Assembly: GCA_964469165.1 (NCBI GenBank)
Contig: CAYXXZ010000043.1
Location: 1 to 25,366, forward strand
From: CAYXXZ01 sp964469165
Lineage (GTDB): Bacteria; Pseudomonadota; Gammaproteobacteria; Pseudomonadales; Porticoccaceae
Length of the DNA stretch: 25,366 nt
Direction: 5' to 3'
The notes below the pieces were generated by a model. That model worked only from the letters and a program-made list of their open reading frames with translations, searched no databases and had not been told where the DNA came from. Shown here piece by piece: positions 7,279 through 14,902 of this stretch. Each line of letters opens with the position of its first letter. Within the stretch, counting starts at the first letter, position 1. A program made the translations under genes and the position numbers.

Positions 7279-7307
7279 TTGTTTTATTGATCGCCGGCCC
7301 TTATCAT
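7279..7307 (+). promoter_or_regulatory. Candidate leuCD promoter
   Basis: TTGTTT (7279-7284, three of six to consensus) and TATCAT (7302-7307, five of six) are separated by 17 nt. The poor -35 with a nearby LysR palindrome fits an activated promoter. The ATG of leuC follows 29 nt after the -10. Confidence 0.45.
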
Positions 7308-7336
7308 TGCTCCCAACCTATAGAGAGGATCAATCG

Positions 7337-8764
7337 ATGGCAGGTAAAACCCTCTACGATAAATTGTGGGATGCCCACCTGGTGGAAACCCGGGAGGATG
7401 GCACCTCATTGATTTATATCGACCGTCACATCATTCACGAAGTGACGTCGCCGCAGGCATTTGATGGTTTGCGCATGGCGGGCCGCAAGCCCTGGCGCAC
7501 CGACGCCAACGTCGCCACGCCGGACCACAACGTTCCCACGGATCACGAGGAGCGCAAGGGCGGCATCGCTACCATTGTCGACGAAGTCTCGCGCATCCAG
7601 GTAAAGACCCTGGATGACAACTGTGACGAGTTCGGTATCAAGGAATTCAAGATCAACGACCACGGCCAGGGTATCGTCCACGTCATGGGGCCGGAGCAGG
7701 GCTTCACGCTCCCCGGCGCCACGGTAGTCTGTGGTGACTCCCATACCGCCACCCACGGTGCGCTCGGTTGTCTGGCCCACGGCATTGGCACCTCCGAGGT
7801 GGAACACGTGCTGGCCACGCAGTGTCTGGTGGCTTCCAAAATGAAGAACATGCTGGTCAAGGTCGACGGTGAAATGGGTCCCGGCGTCACCGCCAAGGAC
7901 ATCATTCTCGCCATCATCGGCAAGATCGGCACGGCGGGCGGCACGGGCTATGCCATCGAGTTCGGCGGCAGCACCCTTCGCAACCTGTCGGTGGAAGGGC
8001 GCATGACCATCTGCAACATGGCCATCGAAGCGGGTGCCAGGGTGGGCCTGGTGGGCGTGGACGAAAAAACCATCGCCTACATCAAGGGCCGTCCTTTTGC
8101 CCCTACCGGCGAGACCTGGGACAAGGCGGTTGCCTATTGGCAAACGCTGCACAGCGATGCGGATGCGCACTTCGACGCGGTCATCGAGATGAACGCGGCC
8201 GAGATCGAGCCCTATGTGAGCTGGGGCACCTCGCCGGAAATGGTGGTGCCGGTATCCGGCCACGTGCCGCGCCCGGAAGAGCAGGCGGACGACACCCGGC
8301 GCAAGGGCTACCAGCGCGCCCTCGAATACATGGGCCTGGAAGGCGGTATGCCCGTGACCGGCATCAAGATCGACAAGGTGTTCATCGGCTCCTGCACCAA
8401 CTCACGCATCGAGGATCTGCGCGCTGCCGCGGAAGTGGCCAAGGGGCGCAAGAAGGCGGACAGCATCGAGAAGGTCTATGTGGTGCCCGGTTCACACCTG
8501 GTCAAGGAGCAGGCCGAAGCCGAAGGCCTCGACCAGATCTTCATCGAAGCCGGCATGGACTGGCGCGAACCCGGTTGCTCCATGTGCCTGGCGATGAACT
8601 CGGACGTGCTGGGTCGCGGCGAGCACTGTGCCTCTACGTCCAACCGCAACTTCGAAGGCCGTCAGGGCGCCGGTGGTCGCACTCACCTGGTCAGCCCGGC
8701 GATGGCGGTAGCGGCCGCGGTGACCGGTTACATCACTGACGTGCGCGCACTGCCCCCGGTTTGA
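7337..8764 (+). CDS. leuC: 3-isopropylmalate dehydratase, large subunit
   Basis: This is the large subunit of isopropylmalate isomerase, which with LeuD converts 2-isopropylmalate to 3-isopropylmalate in leucine synthesis. It is an aconitase-family [4Fe-4S] enzyme of 475 residues, normal length. The three iron-sulfur cysteines are present: Cys353 in GSCTNSRIEDLR, and Cys414 and Cys417 in EPGCSMCLAMN. The N-terminus MAGKTLYDKLWDAHLV and the GDSHTATHGALG segment are typical. The ATG at 7337 has an AGAGAGGA ribosome site 7 nt upstream; the open frame extends further up but without family similarity. leuD starts 11 nt after the stop, so the two are cotranscribed. Confidence 0.98.
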   Translation: MAGKTLYDKLWDAHLVETREDGTSLIYIDRHIIHEVTSPQAFDGLRMAGRKPWRTDANVATPDHNVPTDHEERKGGIATIVDEVSRIQVKTLDDNCDEFGIKEFKINDHGQGIVHVMGPEQGFTLPGATVVCGDSHTATHGALGCLAHGIGTSEVEHVLATQCLVASKMKNMLVKVDGEMGPGVTAKDIILAIIGKIGTAGGTGYAIEFGGSTLRNLSVEGRMTICNMAIEAGARVGLVGVDEKTIAYIKGRPFAPTGETWDKAVAYWQTLHSDADAHFDAVIEMNAAEIEPYVSWGTSPEMVVPVSGHVPRPEEQADDTRRKGYQRALEYMGLEGGMPVTGIKIDKVFIGSCTNSRIEDLRAAAEVAKGRKKADSIEKVYVVPGSHLVKEQAEAEGLDQIFIEAGMDWREPGCSMCLAMNSDVLGRGEHCASTSNRNFEGRQGAGGRTHLVSPAMAVAAAVTGYITDVRALPPV

Positions 8765-8775
8765 GGAACGACAAC

Positions 8776-9423
8776 ATGAAAGCATTCAAGACTCACAAAG
8801 GTATCGTGGCGCCTCTCGACCTGGCCAACGTCGATACCGACATGATCATCCCAAAGCAATTCCTCAAGGCCATCAACAGGACGGGCTTCGGTCCCTATCT
8901 GTTCGACGAGATGCGCTACGAGGACGAGGGCTGGTACGGCAAGGATTGTTCGAAACGTCCGCTGAAGAAGGACTTTCCCCTCAATCAGCCGCGCTACCAG
9001 GGTACATCCATTCTGTTGGCGCGCGAGAACTTCGGCTGTGGCTCGAGCCGTGAGCACGCGCCCTGGGCACTGGACGATTACGGAATCCGCGTCATCATCG
9101 CGCCGAGCTATGCAGATATTTTCTACAATAACTGCTTTAAAAACGGTATGTTGCCGATCATTCTGGATAAAGAACTTGTGTCTGGGCTGTTTGCGGAAGT
9201 GGCGGCTCAAGAAGGTTACGAGCTGGATGTGGATCTAGAAAACCAGGCCATCACCACGCCGTCCGGCAGGGTCATTCCCTTTGAGCTGGACAGCTTCCGC
9301 AAGCACTGTCTGCTGGAAGGCCTGGACGAAATCGGCCTCACCCTGCAGTCCGTGGACAAGATCCGTGCGTTCGAGGTGGGCCATCGGCAGCGTCAGCCCT
9401 GGATGTTCGATGCGGTCAGGTGA
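8776..9423 (+). CDS. leuD: 3-isopropylmalate dehydratase, small subunit
   Basis: This is the swivel-domain partner of LeuC, completing isopropylmalate isomerase. It has 215 residues, typical of the proteobacterial LeuD1 form. Markers are the N-terminus with GIVAPLDLANVDTDMIIPKQFL, the ENFGCGSSREHAPWAL core, and NNCFKNGMLPI. The ATG at 8776 has a TGAGGAA ribosome site that overlaps the leuC stop, so translation is probably coupled. No leuB follows: after the stop comes a heptad inverted repeat and then asd. Confidence 0.98.
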   Translation: MKAFKTHKGIVAPLDLANVDTDMIIPKQFLKAINRTGFGPYLFDEMRYEDEGWYGKDCSKRPLKKDFPLNQPRYQGTSILLARENFGCGSSREHAPWALDDYGIRVIIAPSYADIFYNNCFKNGMLPIILDKELVSGLFAEVAAQEGYELDVDLENQAITTPSGRVIPFELDSFRKHCLLEGLDEIGLTLQSVDKIRAFEVGHRQRQPWMFDAVR

Positions 9424-9437
9424 GGGGCGGTTTTTGA

Positions 9438-9509
9438 GTTGCACGTTTCAGGTTTCACGTTTCGCGTGGGTGCTTTCTTGCGTGTAACGTGAAACCTGAA
9501 ACGTGTAAC
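9438..9509. repeat. Heptad inverted element, GTTTCAC class (leuD-asd)
   Basis: The left arm has four heptamers (GTTGCAC, GTTTCAG, GTTTCAC, GTTTCGC; 9438-9465). The right arm has four complementary units (GTGTAAC, GTGAAAC, CTGAAAC, GTGTAAC; 9482-9509). The central two pairs are perfect, including the variant GTTTCAG facing CTGAAAC. The spacer is only 16 nt, so RNA would form a long hairpin. It could act as a terminator for leuCD, but no uridine run follows it directly. Confidence 0.85.
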
Positions 9510-9553
9510 TCATAAGTTTCTTTGGTTTCAGCTAATTGAGAGAGGTTTTTAAA

Positions 9554-10666
9554 GTGAAAAAGGTGGGCATTGTCGGCTGGCGCGGCATGGTGGGCTCCGT
9601 TCTGATGGAGCGCATGCAGGCGGAGAATGACTTTCGTGATATCGAGCCCCTGTTTTTCACCACCTCCCAGGTGGGGCAGGCGGCGCCGGATATCGGCCGC
9701 GATCTGCCACCGCTGGCGGATGCCAACGACGTCGCTGCGCTCAAGGCCATGGATATCGTCATTACCTGCCAGGGCGGCGACTACACCAAGGCGGTGTTTC
9801 CGCGCTTGCGCGCCGAAGGCTGGAACGGCTACTGGATCGATGCGGCCTCGGCGCTGCGTATGGACGATGACGCCCTGATCGTCCTCGACCCGGTAAACCG
9901 CGGTGTGATCGAGGACGGCATCGCGCGCGGCGTAAAAAATTTCATCGGCGGCAACTGCACCGTGAGCCTCATGCTGATGGGCCTCGGCGGGCTCTTCAAT
10001 GAGGGGCTGGTTGAGTGGGCGAGCGCCATGACGTATCAGGCGGCGTCCGGCGCCGGCGCCCAGAATATGCGCGAACTGATTTCCCAGATGGGTTTCGTCC
10101 ACGCCCAGGTCGAGCCACTGCTCGCCGATCCCGCCAGCGCCATTCTCGACATCGACCGCCAGGTGGCCGATGCCATGCGCGGCGATACGCTGCCCAAGAC
10201 CAATTTTGGTTTCCCGCTGGCGGGCAACCTGCTGCCGTGGATCGACAGCGAACTGGACAACGGCCAGAGCCGCGAAGAGTGGAAGGCGCAGGCGGAGTGC
10301 AACAAGATTCTCGGTCGCGAGGGCAACCCGGTGCCTGTCGATGGTACCTGTGTGCGCATCGGCGCCATGCGCTGTCACAGTCAGGCACTCACCATCAAGC
10401 TGACCCGCGATGTGCCGCTGGATGAGATCGAAGGCATCCTCGCCCAAGCCAACGACTGGGTGCGGGTTGTGCCCAACAGCAAGGAAGAGAGCCTGAAGGG
10501 CTTGACTCCTGCGGCGGTCACTGGTGGGCTCGATATCCCCATCGGTCGCCTGCGCAAGCTGAACATGGGGCCGGAGTATCTCAACGCCTTTACGGTGGGC
10601 GATCAGTTGCTGTGGGGCGCGGCGGAGCCGCTGCGCAGAATGTTGCGCATTCTCCTGGAAGATTGA
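9554..10666 (+). CDS. asd: Aspartate-semialdehyde dehydrogenase
   Basis: This enzyme makes L-aspartate-4-semialdehyde from aspartyl phosphate with NADPH, the branch point for lysine, diaminopimelate, threonine and methionine. It has 370 residues. The N-terminal nucleotide-binding loop is GIVGWRGMVGS. The catalytic Cys135 lies in GGNCTVSLMLMGLGG, and RCHSQALTIKL and the C-terminal GDQLLWGAAEPLRRMLRILL are typical of the Gram-negative, Pseudomonas-like form. I chose the GTG at 9554, which gives the family start (M)KKVGIVGW and has AGAGAGGT 7 nt before it; a TTG at 9536 would add six residues. It lies alone between a heptad element and fimV. Confidence 0.97.
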   Translation: MKKVGIVGWRGMVGSVLMERMQAENDFRDIEPLFFTTSQVGQAAPDIGRDLPPLADANDVAALKAMDIVITCQGGDYTKAVFPRLRAEGWNGYWIDAASALRMDDDALIVLDPVNRGVIEDGIARGVKNFIGGNCTVSLMLMGLGGLFNEGLVEWASAMTYQAASGAGAQNMRELISQMGFVHAQVEPLLADPASAILDIDRQVADAMRGDTLPKTNFGFPLAGNLLPWIDSELDNGQSREEWKAQAECNKILGREGNPVPVDGTCVRIGAMRCHSQALTIKLTRDVPLDEIEGILAQANDWVRVVPNSKEESLKGLTPAAVTGGLDIPIGRLRKLNMGPEYLNAFTVGDQLLWGAAEPLRRMLRILLED

Positions 10667-10733
10667 TGCTGCAAATCCGATAGACGGCCGAATCGGGCGA
10701 CTGTCCGGTTATTCCGGTCGTCGCTCGACTCCT

Positions 10734-10739
10734 TATAAT
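10734..10739 (+). promoter_or_regulatory. Candidate -10 element for fimV
   Basis: A perfect TATAAT lies about 99 nt upstream of the fimV ATG. No convincing -35 is found 16-18 nt before it. The match is to the -10 alone, so the call is tentative. Confidence 0.35.
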
Positions 10740-10837
10740 AACCCTTCAAGTCCGTCCCTGTTTATTGCGAAATGAGGTTGTGCCTTATAAAGTTGCCAGC
10801 AGGAATCGAGGACAGGCTCTAAAAAAAGGAACAGTCA

Positions 10838-12646
10838 ATGGATTTGCGCAAACGCCCACTCGTCGCCGGCATGGCGGCGCTCTTGTTTTCCGGGTACGTA
10901 TCGTCCCTGGGGCTTGGGGATATTCGCCTTCACTCCGCGCTCAACGAACCCCTGCGAGCGGATATTCCACTGCTCAGCCTGGGAGAGCTATCCTCCGCAG
11001 AGATCATCGCTGGCCTGGCGTCGGTGGGGGAGTTCGAAAAAGCCGGCGTCGAGCGCGAGCTCATCCTTTCGTCGATCGTATTCAGCCTGGATCTGGAAAA
11101 CGCCAGAGGCCCACTGTTGCGCGTTTCCAGCCAGAAACCCATCCGCGAGCCCTATCTCAACTTCCTGGTGGACGTGCAGTGGCCGGCGGGCCGCCTGCTG
11201 CGGGAATACACGCTGTTGTTCGATCTGCCTGTGTACGGCAGCGCACAGGTGCAGCATCAGGATTGGGAAGCCTCCCCGGCACAGGGGGCGGCCGCGCGTG
11301 CCGTTGGCGGCGCGAGCTCACGTGTTGGTCCTGGCGGTGAGCACCGGGTGGGCAGTGGCGAAACGCTGTGGCGTATCGCCTACAACATACCTGCGGACCT
11401 GCCGGTGCGGCAGAAGATGGCGGATATCCAGCGCTTGAACCCCGAAGCCTTCATCGATGGCGATATGTCGCGAATTCGCGAAGGTGCGGTGCTGCGCCTG
11501 CCGGACTACGGTGGCGCGCCGCCCGTGCGCCAGCCTCAGTCGACCGATACCGGCGGCGGACGCCTGACGCTGCGCTCGCAGGACGTCGCGACTACCGCGG
11601 GCCGCGCAGCGCCGTCGCGCAGCGAGATCGATGGCATCCAGGAAGAGCTGGCGCGAACCCTGCGTGAAAACGCCGAGCTGAAACAGCGTCTCGCGAGCCT
11701 TGAAGAACAGGTGACCACCATGCAGAACCTCATCCGCCTGGAGGATGAGGGGCTGCGCGCCGCGCAATTGAATGCCGCGGCAAGGCCGGAGGACCTCGCC
11801 GGAGATGGCGACGGCGCTGCCCTGTGGCAGGAAGAACGCGGGTTGTCGGAAGACATCGCGGTCACTGCCGATGGCAGTGAAGAATCCTTGCCCGCTGCCG
11901 ATATGCCGTGGGACGCCGATCAGGATGTTGCTGCAGAACGTGCCGTCGAGCCGCCAGCGGCGACAGTCGCCGAGGATCCACAGGCATCGCCATCGAATGA
12001 GATGGCCGCCAATTCTGCCCCGCCTGCCGAGGCGGAGGGCAACGCCACAAAACAGGAGGTGGGCAACGTGGGTGGCTATCTGAAGTTTCTGCTCGGGCTT
12101 TTGCTCGTGCTGCTGGGTGCGATCGTCTTTGTCGTGTTGCGCAAGAAGCGCGGCAGTGGCGCTGACACAGCCAGGCTTTCCGAACCTTACATCGCGCCCC
12201 TTGCGCCGGCTCAGGACACGCCCGCGGCAACCGGCAAGCCCCAGGCCGTGACACTCGATGAAATTGCCCTGCGTGAAGAAGACGATCTCTTTGCCGCAGA
12301 GCCGCTGGCGGATGTTGTCGATGAGCCGTCGGATGCCCCTCCTGCATCGGCGGAGGAACTCGAACTCGATCTCTCCGAATTCGATCTCGGTGGCCTGGCC
12401 GGCGATGATGCACAACAGCAGGTCGACGAGCCATTTGCGACCGAGCCCGTTGCGGATCTCAATCTGGATGATGAATTCGACTTTCTGAGCGACATCGACG
12501 AAGGTGACACCCAGCTTGAACTGGCGCAAGCCTATGTGGAAATGGGTGACAACGCCGGGGCGCGGGAAATTCTCAACGAAGTGGCGGAAACCGGCAACGC
12601 TGATCAAAGAGACAAGGCCAAGGCATTGTTGGCGGCGATGGGTTGA
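10838..12646 (+). CDS. fimV: FimV-family polar hub protein
   Basis: FimV is an inner-membrane, peptidoglycan-binding hub that localises to poles and supports type IV pilus assembly and twitching in relatives. The protein has 602 residues. A signal peptide (about 1-24) is followed by the FimV N-terminal core (about 26-132, DIRLHSALNEPLRADIPLL, then SSIVFSLD and REYTLLFDLP). A LysM domain (about 168-222, HRVGSGETLWRIAYNI), a coiled coil (about 262-310), a membrane segment (about 413-434), an acidic cytoplasmic tail, and the conserved C-terminal FimV/TPR-like motif (about 555-602, LELAQAYVEMGDNAGAREILNEV) follow. It is much shorter than the roughly 900-residue P. aeruginosa protein, mainly through a shorter acidic tail. 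Position before truA is the Pseudomonas arrangement. Confidence 0.94.
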   Translation: MDLRKRPLVAGMAALLFSGYVSSLGLGDIRLHSALNEPLRADIPLLSLGELSSAEIIAGLASVGEFEKAGVERELILSSIVFSLDLENARGPLLRVSSQKPIREPYLNFLVDVQWPAGRLLREYTLLFDLPVYGSAQVQHQDWEASPAQGAAARAVGGASSRVGPGGEHRVGSGETLWRIAYNIPADLPVRQKMADIQRLNPEAFIDGDMSRIREGAVLRLPDYGGAPPVRQPQSTDTGGGRLTLRSQDVATTAGRAAPSRSEIDGIQEELARTLRENAELKQRLASLEEQVTTMQNLIRLEDEGLRAAQLNAAARPEDLAGDGDGAALWQEERGLSEDIAVTADGSEESLPAADMPWDADQDVAAERAVEPPAATVAEDPQASPSNEMAANSAPPAEAEGNATKQEVGNVGGYLKFLLGLLLVLLGAIVFVVLRKKRGSGADTARLSEPYIAPLAPAQDTPAATGKPQAVTLDEIALREEDDLFAAEPLADVVDEPSDAPPASAEELELDLSEFDLGGLAGDDAQQQVDEPFATEPVADLNLDDEFDFLSDIDEGDTQLELAQAYVEMGDNAGAREILNEVAETGNADQRDKAKALLAAMG

Positions 12647-12759
12647 CGCCCATACCAGCGATAAGCTCGGAGCAAGGCTTGCCGCGATAGCTGGCAGGTG
12701 CCTGTTTCGAGATGCGTGGCGTATTGCGTGCTTTTCATTTCGCAGCGGAGCCTGCCCGT

Positions 12760-12832
12760 GTAGGAGCCTGCCTGCAGGCGACACAACCATCGGGACGCAT
12801 GGGCGTACGGTCGCCTGCAGGCAGGCTCCCAC
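12760..12832. repeat. REP-like inverted pair between fimV and truA
   Basis: Two 23-nt copies of a REP-like unit (starting GTAGGAGCC and GTCGCCTGC) face each other at 12760-12782 and 12810-12832, differing at one position, with a 27-nt spacer. Each copy itself contains the palindrome GCCTGCAGGC. This is the layout of a BIME made of two inverted REP sequences, and the GTGGGAGC-type edge resembles Pseudomonas REPs. Such repeats are spread by RAYT transposases; none is in the window. The rest of the 232-nt gap shows no gene. Confidence 0.75.
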
Positions 12833-12878
12833 AAGGCACCTCCAGGATTTCTGGTCAATGAAGAAGTAAATACCCAGC

Positions 12879-13733
12879 GTGACAGATTCCGGATATCGAC
12901 ATAATGGTTTGCTTCCCGAAGGTGCATCGCTACCGGAGGGGGTGCATCGTTACGCCGCGATGCTGGAGTACCGCGGCGATGCGTTTTCCGGCTGGCAGCG
13001 CCAAAGTCACAGTCCGAGCGTGCAAGCTGTGGTGGAAGAGGCGCTGTCCTATGTGGCCAACCAAGGCATCACCGTTGCCTGTGCCGGGCGCACCGACGCG
13101 GGCGTGCACGCGACTCATCAGGTGGTGCATTTCGACAGCACGGTGGTGCGCGAGCCCCACAATTGGGTGCTCGGCGCCAACACCCGCTTGCCCGGCGCGG
13201 TGCGCCTGCATTGGGCGGGGGAGGTGGCGGGGCAGTTCCATGCGCGCTTCTCTGCCAGGGCGCGCACCTATCGCTACCTGATCGGCAACCAGCTATCGCC
13301 CCCGGCGATCTTTCGCGGCCTGCTCACCTGGATCAAGGCGCCTCTGGATGCGGATGCCATGCATCGCGCGGCCCAGGGGCTGCTCGGCGAGAATGACTTT
13401 TCTTCCTACCGGGCCGCCGGCTGCCAATCCCGCACACCCTGGCGCAATGTCAGTGCCGTGCAGGTGTTCCGCGACGGGGAGTTGGTGGTCATCGAGGTGA
13501 CGGCCAACGCCTTTCTTCATCATATGGTGCGCAATATCGCGGGGGCACTGCTCGCGGTGGGGCGCGGTGAGAGACCGGAAAGCTGGCCCCGCGAGTTGCT
13601 TGCCGTCAAGGACAGAACACAGGGTGATGCCACCGCGCCGCCGGATGGTCTCTACCTGGTCCGGGCGTCCTACCCTCGGCATTTCGGGTTGCCGAATTTT
13701 TCGCTCGGCCCCCTGTTCCTGCGCGCAAGCTGA
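12879..13733 (+). CDS. truA: tRNA pseudouridine(38-40) synthase
   Basis: TruA converts uridines 38-40 in the anticodon stem-loop of many tRNAs to pseudouridine. The protein has 284 residues from the GTG at 12879. The catalytic aspartate is Asp73 in GRTDAGVHATHQVVHF. Other markers are YRGDAFSGWQRQ near the N-terminus, FHARFSARARTYRYLI, and NAFLHHMVRNIAGALLAVG. The start is uncertain: the GTG at 12879 has only a weak AAGAAG upstream. A second in-frame GTG at 12942 gives a start nearer the core, but its GGAGGG is too close. Order fimV, truA, trpF, accD is that of Pseudomonas. Confidence 0.95.
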   Translation: MTDSGYRHNGLLPEGASLPEGVHRYAAMLEYRGDAFSGWQRQSHSPSVQAVVEEALSYVANQGITVACAGRTDAGVHATHQVVHFDSTVVREPHNWVLGANTRLPGAVRLHWAGEVAGQFHARFSARARTYRYLIGNQLSPPAIFRGLLTWIKAPLDADAMHRAAQGLLGENDFSSYRAAGCQSRTPWRNVSAVQVFRDGELVVIEVTANAFLHHMVRNIAGALLAVGRGERPESWPRELLAVKDRTQGDATAPPDGLYLVRASYPRHFGLPNFSLGPLFLRAS

Positions 13734-13793
13734 CGCGAAGGAAATCGTCTTCTCTTTTGATAACATGCACATTCTTTGTCGTGAGTGGTGCCT

Positions 13794-14420
13794 GTGTCGG
13801 AAGTAAAGATCAAGATCTGCGGGATTACCCGCGTCGAGGATGCGCTGCTCGCTTCCCATCTGGGCGCGCATGCCATCGGCATGGTGTTCTATGCGAAAAG
13901 CCCGCGCGCGATCTCGGTTGCCTCGGGCCGTGCTCTGGTGGCTGCGGTCGGCCCGTTCCTTACGTCCGTGGCGCTCTTCGTCAACCCGGAGGTCGCCCTG
14001 GTGGAAGAAGTGCTGCGCGATGTACGCCCCCATGTGCTGCAATTCCACGGCGACGAGGATGCCGCGTTCTGCGAGCAGTTTGGCCACCCCTACATCAAGG
14101 CGATCCGCGTGCGCGACGATACCGATATCGAGAACGCCGCGGCGGCGTTCCGGAACGCGTCGGGGCTGCTGTTCGACGCCTGGTCGGAGAGCAGTTACGG
14201 CGGTACCGGCAAGACGTTCAACTGGCAGAAGATCGCCGATTTCCGCGCTGCGCCGATGATTCTTGCCGGCGGCCTGACTCCCGACAACATCGCAACTGCC
14301 ATTGCGCGGGTGCGGCCCTATGCGGTGGACGTGAGCGGCGGTGTCGAGGCCGCGCACGGCATCAAGGATGCGGAGAAGCTGCGTCGTTTCATTGCGGAGG
14401 CGGGGAGCGCGGTTGTTTGA
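13794..14420 (+). CDS. trpF: Phosphoribosylanthranilate isomerase
   Basis: TrpF performs the Amadori rearrangement of phosphoribosylanthranilate in tryptophan synthesis. It is a single-domain TIM barrel of 208 residues, normal for a free-standing TrpF. The catalytic pair is present: Cys9 in IKICGITR as general base, and Asp128 in LLFDAWSES as general acid. The C-terminal phosphate-binding loops LAGGLTPDNI and VDVSGGVE are clear. Several GTG codons could start it (13785, 13788, 13794); the last gives the usual short N-terminus and has GTGAG 8 nt upstream. trpB and trpA do not follow; instead a 482-nt repeat-filled gap separates it from accD. Confidence 0.96.
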   Translation: MSEVKIKICGITRVEDALLASHLGAHAIGMVFYAKSPRAISVASGRALVAAVGPFLTSVALFVNPEVALVEEVLRDVRPHVLQFHGDEDAAFCEQFGHPYIKAIRVRDDTDIENAAAAFRNASGLLFDAWSESSYGGTGKTFNWQKIADFRAAPMILAGGLTPDNIATAIARVRPYAVDVSGGVEAAHGIKDAEKLRRFIAEAGSAVV

Positions 14421-14444
14421 CCGTCTTTTGGTGCTCTGTAGCGC

Positions 14445-14558
14445 GGTCGCTCTCCGGGGCACAGCCTTTCGAGACACGCCGTGAACCCATCCATGGGGGC
14501 TCGGCAGCGCCATCCCTGGCGCTGACGGTCTCGAAAGGCTGTGCCCCGGAGAGCGACC
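14445..14558. repeat. Perfect 31-bp inverted repeat with internal hairpin
   Basis: Bases 14445-14475 and 14528-14558 are exact reverse complements over 31 bp (outer edge GGTCGC, inner edge GAGAC). The 52-nt centre contains another perfect 8-bp stem, CAGCGCCA with TGGCGCTG, so the whole folds as a branched hairpin. No ORF or transposase fits inside. It starts 24 nt after the trpF stop. It may be a REP doublet or small MITE-like element, and could also stop transcription, though no uridine run follows. A related, diverged unit lies at 14759-14792. In this 482-nt gap (14421-14902) I see only repeats and the accD promoter region. Confidence 0.85.
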
Positions 14559-14614
14559 TCAGATCGTGCCAAACCCAGAAGGCGGCTGTGTATTCAGGCG
14601 GTTGTTGCCGCTGA

Positions 14615-14741
14615 GTTTCACGTTTCACGCAAGAAAGGGGTGCCCCCGGGTCGTTGAGGCTCTCTGTGCCCCCGGCACCTGATCAGTGTGATGCCATCGC
14701 CGCAGGCACTCACGTGAAACGTGCAACTCGAAACGTGAAAC
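14615..14741. repeat. Heptad inverted element, GTTTCAC class (trpF-accD)
   Basis: The left arm has two exact GTTTCAC units (14615-14628). The right arm has four units (GTGAAAC, GTGCAAC, TCGAAAC, GTGAAAC; 14714-14741). The spacer is about 85 nt, begins GCAAGAAAG, and contains a GGTGCC...GGCACC dyad. The arms are unequal in copy number, as expected if heptamers are gained and lost by slippage. Confidence 0.8.
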
Positions 14742-14758
14742 TCAGGAGCAGCAAACGA

Positions 14759-14792
14759 TCTCGCAAGGCTGTGCCTCGCGTGGCGGCCGACC
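14759..14792. repeat. Diverged copy of the 31-bp repeat unit
   Basis: The stretch TCTCGCAAGGCTGTGCC, continuing to GGCCGACC, matches the right arm of the 14445-14558 element (TCTCGAAAGGCTGTGCC, ending GCGACC) in the same orientation, with a small insertion in the second half. It shows the unit is a repeat family and not a one-off hairpin. Confidence 0.55.
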
Positions 14793-14852
14793 TACGGAGT
14801 GTCCACAAGTGTTAAGGCAATTGCCTGGAAGCAGGGGGGCGAGGTCGGTCAC

Positions 14853-14874
14853 CCACTAAATTTAGTGGTAGAAT
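14853..14874 (+). promoter_or_regulatory. 16-bp palindrome and -10 element before accD
   Basis: CCACTAAATTTAGTGG (14853-14868) is a perfect palindrome followed directly by TAGAAT (14869-14874, five of six to TATAAT), 29 nt before the accD ATG. No clear -35 is seen. The palindrome could be an operator for a dimeric repressor over the promoter; identity unknown. Confidence 0.45.
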
Positions 14875-14902
14875 CCGGTAAATTTTTTTGACGGAATATC
14901 CT

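Noticed and set aside
9438..9509. Heptad hairpin as an ordinary intrinsic terminator
   Set aside because: No uridine run follows the stem directly, and the same arrays occur with 85-94 nt spacers where a terminator hairpin would not form well. A role in termination is not excluded.
10690..10730. Dyad after asd (GCGACTGTCCGG with CCGGTCGTCGC) as a terminator
   Set aside because: Pairing is interrupted and there is no T-run; too weak to annotate.
11318..12832. 504-codon minus-strand open frame across fimV
   Set aside because: It is antisense to a well-supported FimV, has no family similarity I recognise, and comes from high-GC codon bias.
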